A stretch of 7,995 nt of DNA, from the NCBI GenBank assembly GCA_037441525.1, contig JBBISA010000091.1, positions 1-7,995 on the forward strand, written 5' to 3'. The notes beneath the pieces are model-generated. The model saw nothing but the letters and a program-made list of their open reading frames with translations, was not told where the DNA came from and made no database searches. This DNA comes from SKVR01 sp037441525 (GTDB lineage: Bacteria > Bacteroidota > Bacteroidia > Bacteroidales > UBA7960). The position numbers were made by a program, and so were the translations under genes. Below, one piece after another: positions 1 to 5,763 of the stretch (position 1 is the first letter of the stretch; each line of letters opens with the position of its first letter).

Positions 1-67
1 CGTAGACGAAGGTGGTGGTCTGGCCGTTCACCGTCACCGTCTTGAGCCGGTTCTCTTCGTCCCAGCG
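1..67 (-). CDS. Rhs/YD-repeat protein fragment (likely chimeric end)
   Basis: Read on the minus strand, this segment is open throughout and gives RWDEENRLKTVTVNGQTTTF followed by VY. This is one classic RHS/YD-repeat unit, the β-hairpin repeat of secreted or cell-surface Rhs and wall-associated proteins. Its GC content is about 63% (43 of 68 bases), far above the rest of the window. It runs off the left edge, and the similarity stops at about 65-70, where plus-strand helicase coding sequence begins. No natural gene structure joins the two. I infer a chimeric read or assembly junction, with a real recombination edge as the less likely alternative. The family call is firm from the motif; the boundary is good to a few bases. 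Confidence 0.75.
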
Positions 68-78
68 GCAAGCTCAAT

Positions 79-1719
79 ATGGGCGATTTGTTCCGGGCAT
101 TGGCGTATAGTCTCGATAATGCCTTATCGCCCTACTTGTATGTGGGTAATGCCGACCATCCGGAGAACTACAAGGAATTTGTTGAAGAAAGTCCTAAAAT
201 CCTCTTTGCCTGTGAGTGTTGCCGAACAGTAAAGGAGTTCCACGAAAGGTTGGCAAAAAGTAATTCAAGCAATGTATCGCCTATACTCAAAGAAGTGTCT
301 GGTCAGGTACTGTATATGAACCGGGGCAAGGAGTATTTCAGGTACATCAAAGAATACCTTGAGAAAGAGGTCGGTTATCAGAAGAACATCCTTTACAACA
401 ATACCCGCTTCGATGAAGTCGAAATCATCGACAGCTCCATCTCTGATATTAAGAAGGAAAATGTGAAGGAAGCCTTTCTGGCTGGTATTGTTAAAATCAT
501 CATTGGTACTGCTACCATCAGGGAAGGGATTGACCTTCAAAAAAGGGGAACGGTCATTTACAACCTTTATCCGGATTGGAATCCTACGGATATTAGACAA
601 TTGGAGGGAAGGATTTGGCGACAGGGCAATGAATTTGCCTTTGTCCGTTCAGTAATGCCATTGGTTCAGGATTCGATGGATGTGTTTGTATTTCAAAAGC
701 TCGAAGAAAATACCGGGCGTATCAACGACATCTGGTATAAGGCTGACCGTGGCAATGTCTTGGATGTAGAATCACTCGACCCGCAGGAGGTAAAACTTGC
801 ACTTATCACTGATGTAGGAAGGATTACGGCTTTATATTTCGATGAAGAACGCCGGGAGGTGGAACGGGAACTGAGCCGTGCCAATGCCAGCCTGTCGCAG
901 GTAAACAAGGTAAAGGATGCTATCAGCCAGTACCTTACCGACAAGGATGAGCTGATGCAGTGGATTAATAAGTTCTACAACGAATCCATTGCTAAACATT
1001 GGATTTTCGACAACCAGCAGGTTGAAAAGAAAATATCTGAGTACAAGAATGTACCCGACGAAAAAGAGCAAATCAAAAAAATTAAAGACTTTCAGAAGAA
1101 AAGCGAAATCCTGAAAACCGATATTGAAAGGATTCAGACCAGTTCATCGGTTTCGGATAATGAATTACTGGAGTGCGCCCGCAAAATTCAGCGGGAAAGC
1201 CAGTATTTCAGTAATTACTGGATTATAAACGAGTTTAAGGAATCCATGACCAATGTTTATAAGATTGAGCGCACCATCCTGAAACCTAAACGGCTGAGTA
1301 TTTTCGATGATATGGGCGACTTGGAAAGTGAACTGAAAAGAGATGTAATGAATGCCGAAGCAAAGCTGGCCAATTACAAAGGCGGCCAGCACGGCGAACA
1401 ATCCAAACGATTTCTCGAACTGTTCAAGGAAATCGAAGCCAAGAAGGAAACCCTTGCCGTGAAAGGGAAATCGCCACAGGAACGGGCTGAGGACTTTGCA
1501 AAGTTGAACTATCTGCTTCAATATCTTAAAGATGATTACGACCCTGAAACCTGTCAGTTTCCCGAACCAACGGATAAACCCGGTTATTGCAGGACAAATA
1601 CAAAACAACCGGGTGTTCCGATTCCCTCTGATGCGAGTTTGGATAATGGGAAACGTATCCGAATAGCACGGATAAAAGCGCAAGCCAAGATTAAAATGCT
1701 CGAACTCTTAAAAGTATAG
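79..1719 (+). CDS. SF2/Snf2-like helicase, C-terminal part (5' truncated)
   Basis: This is the second RecA-like (helicase C) domain of a superfamily 2 helicase followed by a long helical tail. Residues about 40-120 form the start of the domain. Motif V-like IIIGTATIREGIDLQ lies at about 139-153 and motif VI RQLEGRIWRQGN at about 172-183, with the arginine pair that contacts ATP. No Walker A or DExH box is present, so the N-terminal ATPase half is missing. Residues about 255-350 and 415-470 are charged, coiled-coil-like helices. The ATG at 79 is only the first in frame: the frame stays open upstream to 46 (stop at 43-45), and the codons just before it (K-L-N) look native, so the gene is truncated by the join near 68. 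Related proteins in Bacteroidota integrative elements are very large, sometimes with a DNA methylase domain. Whether this one had such a domain cannot be seen. It ends two bases before the JAB-ATPase gene, implying co-transcription and a shared DNA-processing role. Confidence 0.8.
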   Translation: MGDLFRALAYSLDNALSPYLYVGNADHPENYKEFVEESPKILFACECCRTVKEFHERLAKSNSSNVSPILKEVSGQVLYMNRGKEYFRYIKEYLEKEVGYQKNILYNNTRFDEVEIIDSSISDIKKENVKEAFLAGIVKIIIGTATIREGIDLQKRGTVIYNLYPDWNPTDIRQLEGRIWRQGNEFAFVRSVMPLVQDSMDVFVFQKLEENTGRINDIWYKADRGNVLDVESLDPQEVKLALITDVGRITALYFDEERREVERELSRANASLSQVNKVKDAISQYLTDKDELMQWINKFYNESIAKHWIFDNQQVEKKISEYKNVPDEKEQIKKIKDFQKKSEILKTDIERIQTSSSVSDNELLECARKIQRESQYFSNYWIINEFKESMTNVYKIERTILKPKRLSIFDDMGDLESELKRDVMNAEAKLANYKGGQHGEQSKRFLELFKEIEAKKETLAVKGKSPQERAEDFAKLNYLLQYLKDDYDPETCQFPEPTDKPGYCRTNTKQPGVPIPSDASLDNGKRIRIARIKAQAKIKMLELLKV

Positions 1720-1721
1720 CC

Positions 1722-3698
1722 ATGTACCAGGAGAAAAAGGAAATTGTTTTATTTGGTGTTGACCCAAAGCCCCTGAAACCATTTGTGCCGGAACTTAAAA
1801 TCCGGATGAACAAGGGTAAAGCATTCGATGTAGATAAAATTACATCATCGAACGACACGTATGAGATACTGAAGCGTATTTATGGCCACAACCCTATTCA
1901 GGAAAATTTCATTGTACTGCTACTCAACCGGGCTAACAAACTAATCGGGTACTATCGACACACCATCGGTTCGTCCTGGTCAACTATTGCAGATATACCC
2001 ATGATTATTGGGTTGGCTACCAAAGCCATTGCCCAATCGGTAATTATAAGTCATAACCATCCTTCGGGGTCGCTATCCCCATCGGAGCCAGATGTAAAAC
2101 TGACACAAAATGTCAGCAAAGCTTTAAATACAGTAAGTATTAAGTTTTTAGACCACATAATTTTTACTACCAATGGCTATTATTCCTTTGCTGATGAAGG
2201 AACATTAAACGGACTTAACGATACAGCTATGATTACAGTAGAAAATATCATCTCAGAATATCCGACAATCAGCCAGTCTTTGTTGCCCGAAGCGTTAAAA
2301 CAGCAAGAATTTGAATTCATCCGTGAGAATATCGACCTGTACAATGACGATGAGACTATCAAAAAGTACATTGATACTTTTGTTGATAAGCTCAATGAAG
2401 TCATCATCAAGCAAAAGTCTGAAAAGAAAATTAACGAAAAGAAGCCCAAGCCTCTGAAAGCTCCGAAAGAGCCTGTCGAAGAAAAGAATCTGGAAGAGAC
2501 GACAACCTCTCCCGTTGAAAAGGTAAGCCCGGAAGTCTCCTTCATTAAAAGATATGTCGGATTACATGGAAAAACAAAGGACAAGTCTCAAATCCTAAAT
2601 CTTCTTAACTCCCTTCAAAAAGCCATTATAGAAAAACGCATCCGGAAAACCTCGGATTATGCCAAAGAGATTGAGAATATCCAGGAACAGCTAATTAAAT
2701 GCTACAATCAAATGAGGAATACCGTTCAGGTGAACATTGACGATAAAACACTGGAAGCCTATTCAGCTATTGCCCAAAGCCAAAAGACGATGCTTTCTGT
2801 TACCTATATCAAGCAGTATATTGGTATTCACGGTAAAAAGGATGTAAAGGACAAAGCCAACGCTTTGCTAAACCGGATTGAGAAAGCCATCGAATCCGGT
2901 AAGATACCTGGAACCTGTCCTTACTGGGATGAAATACAGGAAATTAAATCTTCCCTGGAGAGTTATCTCGGCAATAAGTCTGAAACCCCTGCAATCAGCG
3001 AAAATACGTTGAATGGCATCATGTCGTGGATGGCTCGAAGGCAGCAGAAAAAGAAAGTAGCCAAATATCTCCAAAAGATTTATGAGACCGAAAGAGGATT
3101 TCGGGGAGTTGAATATGAAGAAGAAACAGCCCTGAATGAAGTCCCGGAACCTGTTGTAATTACAAGCACCGAGTTGGCCGGAATGGATTTCGAAACCATT
3201 GGTCTAAAAGGAAAATATCGTGACCTAATTGGCGACCCTTCGGTAGGTTTTTCAGCGATGGTGTTTGGTTTGCCTAAAAGCGGAAAATCCACCCTTTGTA
3301 TCGACTTTGCCAAATACCTGGCAGAAAATCACGGGAAGGTGTTGTATGTCGCCATTGAAGAAGGCTTTGGTTACACGCTCAAAGAAAAGTTCGAGCGTCT
3401 TGGAGCTATTCATCCAAATCTTGTTATTGCCGAAAAGTTACCAGATGACTTAACCCCTTATCAGTTTGTATTTATTGATTCGGTCAGCAAAGCCGGATTA
3501 AGCAGTCAGGAACTTACCCGTCTTCGCAAAGAGAACCCGAAAACAGCATTTATCTTTATATTCCATACTACCAAAGAAGGCAATTTCCGGGGAAAACAAG
3601 ATTTTGCCCATGATGTGGATGTGATTATTGAAGTCGAAAATGGTGTTGCTAAGGCGAATGGGAGGTTTGGGGTAGGGGAAAGAATGGAGATATTTTAA
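1722..3698 (+). CDS. RadC-like JAB/MPN domain - RecA-like ATPase fusion protein
   Basis: This is a multidomain protein of 658 residues. Residues about 45-165 are a RadC-type JAB/MPN domain with the metal-site signature H111-N-H113-P-S-G, S121 and D124, and the C-terminal YYSFADEG typical of Bacteroidota RadC-like proteins. Residues about 215-265 are a Lys/Glu/Pro-rich linker. Two related helical repeats follow at about 274-328 and 362-416 (FIKRYVGLHGK and YIKQYIGIHGK). The C-terminal RecA-like ATPase has Walker A G516-LPKS-G521-K522-S523-T524 and Walker B FVFID586, then a sensor-like HTTKEGN segment near 617. The start follows the helicase stop by two bases with no Shine-Dalgarno sequence, which is usual in Bacteroidota. 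RadC-like JAB proteins are common in mobile elements and none has a settled biochemical role; RecA-like ATPases act on DNA or load helicases. I infer a DNA-processing role for an integrative element. A second copy of the last 33 codons lies at 5647-5755. Confidence 0.85.
   Translation: MYQEKKEIVLFGVDPKPLKPFVPELKIRMNKGKAFDVDKITSSNDTYEILKRIYGHNPIQENFIVLLLNRANKLIGYYRHTIGSSWSTIADIPMIIGLATKAIAQSVIISHNHPSGSLSPSEPDVKLTQNVSKALNTVSIKFLDHIIFTTNGYYSFADEGTLNGLNDTAMITVENIISEYPTISQSLLPEALKQQEFEFIRENIDLYNDDETIKKYIDTFVDKLNEVIIKQKSEKKINEKKPKPLKAPKEPVEEKNLEETTTSPVEKVSPEVSFIKRYVGLHGKTKDKSQILNLLNSLQKAIIEKRIRKTSDYAKEIENIQEQLIKCYNQMRNTVQVNIDDKTLEAYSAIAQSQKTMLSVTYIKQYIGIHGKKDVKDKANALLNRIEKAIESGKIPGTCPYWDEIQEIKSSLESYLGNKSETPAISENTLNGIMSWMARRQQKKKVAKYLQKIYETERGFRGVEYEEETALNEVPEPVVITSTELAGMDFETIGLKGKYRDLIGDPSVGFSAMVFGLPKSGKSTLCIDFAKYLAENHGKVLYVAIEEGFGYTLKEKFERLGAIHPNLVIAEKLPDDLTPYQFVFIDSVSKAGLSSQELTRLRKENPKTAFIFIFHTTKEGNFRGKQDFAHDVDVIIEVENGVAKANGRFGVGERMEIF
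2541..2969 (+). repeat. Internal protein repeat pair in the JAB-ATPase gene
   Basis: Two units of about 52-55 residues start at residues 274 and 362, 88 residues apart. Both follow the pattern aromatic-IK-basic-Y-x-G-x-HGK, then a Leu-rich helix containing LL-x-x-(L/I)-x-KAI, a short basic turn, a tyrosine-containing loop and a final helix with EI-x-x-I and a Leu. The DNA has diverged, so this is an old tandem domain duplication, not a recent slip. They probably act as a small helical binding module between the JAB domain and the ATPase. I do not recognise a named domain. Confidence 0.65.
3596..3698 (+). repeat. Direct repeat, copy 1: 3' end of the ATPase gene
   Basis: This is the last 33 codons of the JAB-ATPase gene, in their functional setting. 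Bases 3596-3676 match 5647-5727 at 72 of 81 positions with no gap. Beyond this, the two copies keep only weak protein similarity to the stop codon (the tails end ERMEIF and SKLTIFSS). It forms the left boundary of the redox module. Confidence 0.85.
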
Positions 3699-3712
3699 GT
3701 AAAATTAAAACC

Positions 3713-3738
3713 TGTAAATAAGTGACTAATACTTTACA
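3713..3738. other. Weak inverted repeat after the ATPase gene
   Basis: TGTAAA at 3713-3718 and TTTACA at 3733-3738 form a 6-bp AT-only stem with a 14-base loop just downstream of the ATPase stop. The plus strand then has an A-run, not a T-run, so it is not a convincing terminator for the plus-strand genes. It is recorded because it is the only structure near that gene's end. It may be chance in AT-rich DNA. Confidence 0.2.
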
Positions 3739-3797
3739 AAAAATGTTGTTCGCCTTCCTGTGTATTTAATTTCAATTACAATCCGGCTTATGCTTAC

Positions 3798-3846
3798 AAA
3801 AAATAACACACCTTTTCGACATCCATATATCGAAAAATGTGTGTTA
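3798..3846 (-). terminator. Rho-independent terminator of the SDR-DoxX operon
   Basis: An 8-bp outer stem pairs TAACACAC (3804-3811) with GTGTGTTA (3839-3846). After a small internal mismatch (C3812 against A3837/T3838), a 7-bp inner stem pairs TTTTCGA (3813-3819) with TCGAAAA (3830-3836), closing a 10-base loop. Read on the minus strand, the hairpin is followed at once by six T residues (3803-3798). It sits 35 bases after the DoxX stop, which is the expected place for that operon's terminator. On the plus strand the following tract is a poor T-run, so it probably works mainly in one direction. Confidence 0.8.
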
Positions 3847-3880
3847 ATAATTCTATGAACCTTACAAATATTGGTTCTAA

Positions 3881-4252
3881 TTAACTGACCTTCAAACTCT
3901 GTATCTTGTGAAAATAAACATACGATATCACGAGTATCACCAGAAATATTAAAGGCATTATTGCAACCGAAGCGGGATCGCCACTTGACAGATGCGCAAT
4001 GAATGCGGAAATAAAGGTAATCACAAACCCTATATAGGGGATTTCTTTTAACCGGGCGGATATTGGCAAAAGCAGTGCAGTCGCTCCTAAAAACTTGGCG
4101 ATAGCCAGTTCAATCCTGAAATAAGATGGGAAACCCAGGTGGACAAATGCGCTCTTCATTGCATCATTGGTTAAATAGTTGAATGCGCTGAAAAACATCA
4201 TGGCAGATACAATCCCTGTTGTAATCCAAAATACTGTTTTATACTTTCTCAT
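3881..4252 (-). CDS. DoxX-like family small membrane protein
   Basis: This is a small integral membrane protein with four hydrophobic segments (in the 123-residue form about 7-22, 43-58, 68-85 and 95-114), matching the size and layout of the DoxX-like family. The N-terminus resembles Bacteroidota DoxX-like proteins, with a short basic start, a first helix ending in SAFNYLTN, and a second segment with ELAIAKFLGA. Family members are linked to quinone-related or thiol redox stress and often sit next to NAD(P)H-dependent reductases and HxlR or Rrf2 regulators; the reaction is not settled. I chose the ATG at 4252, four bases after the upstream SDR stop. The longer form from 4273 would overlap that gene by 17 bases and add seven residues that look non-native. 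It is the second gene of a two-gene operon and ends at a clear terminator. Confidence 0.82.
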   Translation of the reverse strand: MRKYKTVFWITTGIVSAMMFFSAFNYLTNDAMKSAFVHLGFPSYFRIELAIAKFLGATALLLPISARLKEIPYIGFVITFISAFIAHLSSGDPASVAIMPLIFLVILVISYVYFHKIQSLKVS

Positions 4253-4256
4253 ACTA

Positions 4257-5132
4257 TTAATTGTTAACACCATAAATTGTTTTCAGAAACTCTTTGAGGG
4301 ATGTTGGTTTTCGTCCGATAAGTTTCTCCAAATCAATAACTGATGTTTCAAACTCACCCTGTTTAATGGCTTCACTAAAATTCGACAGAAAACCTATATA
4401 TTCCATTGGTACTCCTGCTTTAGTAAGAGTGGCGGTAAATACTTCTGCTGGTGGGTTAGTATAGGCAACCTGTTTGCCTGAAAGTTCAGTCAGTATAGCT
4501 GCTGCTTCGTGCAAGGAGTAGTTAGTAGTATTTGCAATGATATACTCTTTGTTTTCATTTCCAGCACCGGTGAGAATGTTTGCTGCGGCTTCAGCCATAT
4601 CAAGGCGTGCGGTGTACGATACTTTACCATCACCTGCTGGCATAAAAATACCTGTTTCTAATACCTTTTCACCGAAAAACATGGGCAATACGTCAGCATA
4701 CAGGCTATTCAGCATAATGGTGTATGGAATTCCGCTTGTCTTGATTAATCTGTCAGTTTCTATATGTGTTGTTGCGACAACACCAAGCGGAGAAGTTTCC
4801 GTTTCGTTCTTTCGGACAAAACTGGTATAGATGATATGTTTTACCCCGGCTTCTTTGGCAGCTTTTACCACATTTTCGTGTTGCTTTGAACGATTGGCAA
4901 CATCGTTACCCGAAATAAACAAAAGTTTATCTACGCTTTTAAATGCCGAAAGTAAACTGGTATAATCGTCATAGTTACCAATTTTTAGGTTAACGCCTTT
5001 GGCTTTCAAATCACCAGCCTTGGCAATGTCTCTCACCAACGCTGTAATGCTATTCGCCGGAACTTGTTTTTTGAGGAGAAAGTCTATAGTTGCTTTCCCA
5101 AAATGGCCGGTAGCCCCTGTAATTAAAATCAT
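4257..5132 (-). CDS. QorB/NmrA-like NAD(P)-binding oxidoreductase (atypical SDR)
   Basis: This 291-residue Rossmann-fold protein opens with the dinucleotide motif T5-G6-A7-T8-G9-H10-F11-G12 (GxxGxxG), typical of atypical short-chain dehydrogenase-like proteins of the NmrA/QorB group. The ALVRD segment that follows the second β-strand is where NADP specificity is usually set. LLFISGND and the IIYTSFVR strand match the group, and there is no classical YxxxK catalytic pair. Length is close to E. coli QorB (about 286 residues), an NAD(P)H:quinone oxidoreductase. A quinone or electrophile reductase role is likely, but NmrA-like sensors share the fold. It is cytosolic, with no signal peptide. It is the first gene of the minus-strand operon, diverges from the HxlR gene and shares its control region. 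The divergent qorB/ytfH pair in E. coli is a close parallel in layout. Confidence 0.85.
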   Translation of the reverse strand: MILITGATGHFGKATIDFLLKKQVPANSITALVRDIAKAGDLKAKGVNLKIGNYDDYTSLLSAFKSVDKLLFISGNDVANRSKQHENVVKAAKEAGVKHIIYTSFVRKNETETSPLGVVATTHIETDRLIKTSGIPYTIMLNSLYADVLPMFFGEKVLETGIFMPAGDGKVSYTARLDMAEAAANILTGAGNENKEYIIANTTNYSLHEAAAILTELSGKQVAYTNPPAEVFTATLTKAGVPMEYIGFLSNFSEAIKQGEFETSVIDLEKLIGRKPTSLKEFLKTIYGVNN

Positions 5133-5169
5133 GTTATTTAATTTAAAGGTTATACAAATTATATCAATA

Positions 5170-5177
5170 CAAAATTA
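5170..5177 (-). promoter_or_regulatory. Candidate -7 box of the SDR-DoxX operon
   Basis: On the minus strand this reads TAATTTTG, an exact match to the Bacteroidota -7 consensus TAnnTTTG, 37 bases before the SDR start codon. No TTTG is present at the ideal -33 spacing, so the promoter may need an activator. The palindromes lie just upstream of it, which is the position expected for activation. Confidence 0.45.
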
Positions 5178-5179
5178 CC

Positions 5180-5187
5180 TATCTTTG
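5180..5187 (+). promoter_or_regulatory. Candidate -7 box of the HxlR regulator gene
   Basis: This reads TATCTTTG followed by C, a very good match to the Bacteroidota -7 box TAnnTTTG. Transcription would start near 5193-5196, giving a leader of about 60 bases before the start at 5253. The palindromes at 5188-5238 would then lie on and just after the start point, where a bound regulator would block transcription. No clear -33 TTTG is seen. Confidence 0.5.
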
Positions 5188-5203
5188 CTATACAATAGTA
5201 ATC
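5188..5203. promoter_or_regulatory. Partial operator copy
   Basis: CTATAC-AATA-GTAatc keeps the full left half-site and half of the right half-site of the two perfect palindromes that follow. It starts 17 bases before the next copy. It touches the end of the candidate HxlR -7 box, so a protein bound here would compete with RNA polymerase. Confidence 0.45.
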
Positions 5204-5204
5204 A

Positions 5205-5220
5205 CTATACAAAAGTATAG
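5205..5220. promoter_or_regulatory. Perfect 16-bp palindromic operator 1
   Basis: CTATAC-AAAA-GTATAG is an inverted repeat with two perfect 6-base half-sites and a 4-base spacer. It lies in the intergenic region between the divergent SDR and HxlR genes. The size and symmetry suit a dimeric winged-helix regulator, and HxlR proteins commonly bind such sites next to their own gene. Binding by this HxlR protein is inferred. Confidence 0.75.
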
Positions 5221-5222
5221 CA

Positions 5223-5238
5223 CTATACTTTGGTATAG
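5223..5238. promoter_or_regulatory. Perfect 16-bp palindromic operator 2
   Basis: CTATAC-TTTG-GTATAG has the same half-sites as operator 1, with a different spacer. It starts 18 bases after operator 1, just under two helical turns, so two dimers could bind on the same face of the DNA. It ends 14 bases before the HxlR start codon. Identical arms with changed spacers show that the arms are what is conserved. Confidence 0.75.
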
Positions 5239-5252
5239 TTTCAGTAAAATAG

Positions 5253-5621
5253 ATGGATATGGAGAATGTAATGGAATTAGAACAGGTAAAGAAATGCTCA
5301 AGTACTTTAATATTGGCAATTAATGATACTTTAAACGTCATAAACGGGAAATGGAAATTACCGATTATTGCCTCTTTGTCGTATGGGAAAAAGCGGTTTA
5401 GGGAATTAGAAAGGGAGATTCCCAAAATCACTCCCCGTATGCTCTCAAAAGAGCTAAGGGATTTAGAAGCAAATGGCATTGTAACCCGGACTGTTTTAAG
5501 TACAATTCCCGTGACGGTGGAATATGAACTTACCCTATCCGGCCATTCACTCCGTGAAGTAATGGATGTAATGATTCAATGGGGATTACAACACAGAAAG
5601 AATGTGCTTAAGGAATCCTAA
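5253..5621 (+). CDS. HxlR-family winged-helix transcriptional regulator
   Basis: This 122-residue protein is one HxlR winged-helix domain from about residue 29 to 115. Recognisable parts are INGKWKLPIIASLSYGKKRF, the recognition-helix region ITPRMLSKELRDLEANGIV, and the wing VEYELT followed by a C-terminal dimerisation helix with WGLQHRK. Cys15 lies before the domain, where redox-sensing family members such as YodB keep a reactive cysteine, so thiol or electrophile sensing is plausible. Start choice is open: ATG at 5253 gives the full length, while ATG at 5271 has a GGAG (5261-5264) six bases upstream, a good Shine-Dalgarno site, and would still keep the cysteine. It diverges from the SDR-DoxX operon, and the region between carries palindromes it probably binds. 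The 3' side runs into the duplicated ATPase tail with no clear terminator. Confidence 0.88.
   Translation: MDMENVMELEQVKKCSSTLILAINDTLNVINGKWKLPIIASLSYGKKRFRELEREIPKITPRMLSKELRDLEANGIVTRTVLSTIPVTVEYELTLSGHSLREVMDVMIQWGLQHRKNVLKES
5261..5264 (+). promoter_or_regulatory. GGAG ribosome-binding site favouring the later HxlR start
   Basis: GGAG is placed six bases before the in-frame ATG at 5271 (Met7 of the long form). Most genes in this window have no such site, so this one may decide the real start. The protein from Met7 would have 116 residues and keep the conserved cysteine and the whole DNA-binding domain. Confidence 0.4.
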
Positions 5622-5646
5622 TTCTGATATAGTCCATATATACTGT

Positions 5647-5755
5647 ACAGGATTTTGCTCATGATGTGGATGTGATTATTAAGGTTGAAAATGGTGTTGC
5701 TAAAGCAAATGGGCGGTTTGGGGTTGGTAGTAAGTTAACTATATTTAGTTCTTAA
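5647..5755 (+). pseudogene. Direct repeat, copy 2: remnant of an ATPase gene 3' end
   Basis: An open frame of 35 codons (5648-5752) with stop TAA at 5753-5755 encodes QDFAHDVDVIIKVENGVAKA and continues NGRFGVGSKLTIFSS. The first 27 residues match the JAB-ATPase C-terminus with one change (E to K). It has no start codon, the frame is closed by TAG at 5630-5632, and the Walker motifs and the rest of the gene are absent, so it cannot be a working gene. At the DNA level 5647-5727 matches 3596-3676 at 72 of 81 bases. Seven of the nine differences are silent, so this is an allele that diverged under selection as a real gene and lost its body later. It sits eight bases from the stop of the convergent Fe-S membrane protein gene. 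Confidence 0.85.
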
Positions 5756-5763
5756 TTCTGCTT

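Noticed and set aside
1165..1683. Open frame of 172 codons on the minus strand inside the helicase gene
   Set aside because: It lies wholly opposite the helicase tail, has no recognisable domain and no promoter, and reads as an antisense shadow of the Lys/Glu-rich coding strand.
2180..2584. Open frame of 134 codons on the minus strand inside the JAB-ATPase gene
   Set aside because: It is Ser/Phe-rich, as expected opposite a Lys/Glu-rich linker, and resembles no family I know. It is a shadow.
3699..3880. A possible inserted element end or small gene in the 182 bases between the ATPase and DoxX genes
   Set aside because: I see only the terminator hairpin and a weak inverted repeat. There is no coding frame of note, tRNA-like cloverleaf or terminal inverted repeat shared with 5622-5646.
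4253..4273. Longer DoxX-like start at ATG 4273
   Set aside because: It would overlap the SDR gene by 17 bases and add seven residues not typical of the family. The ATG at 4252, four bases after the SDR stop, gives the usual N-terminus.
3596..5755. Transposon or insertion sequence as the source of the bracketed module
   Set aside because: No transposase or integrase is encoded between the repeats, and the repeats are directly oriented gene 3' ends, not inverted termini with target duplications.
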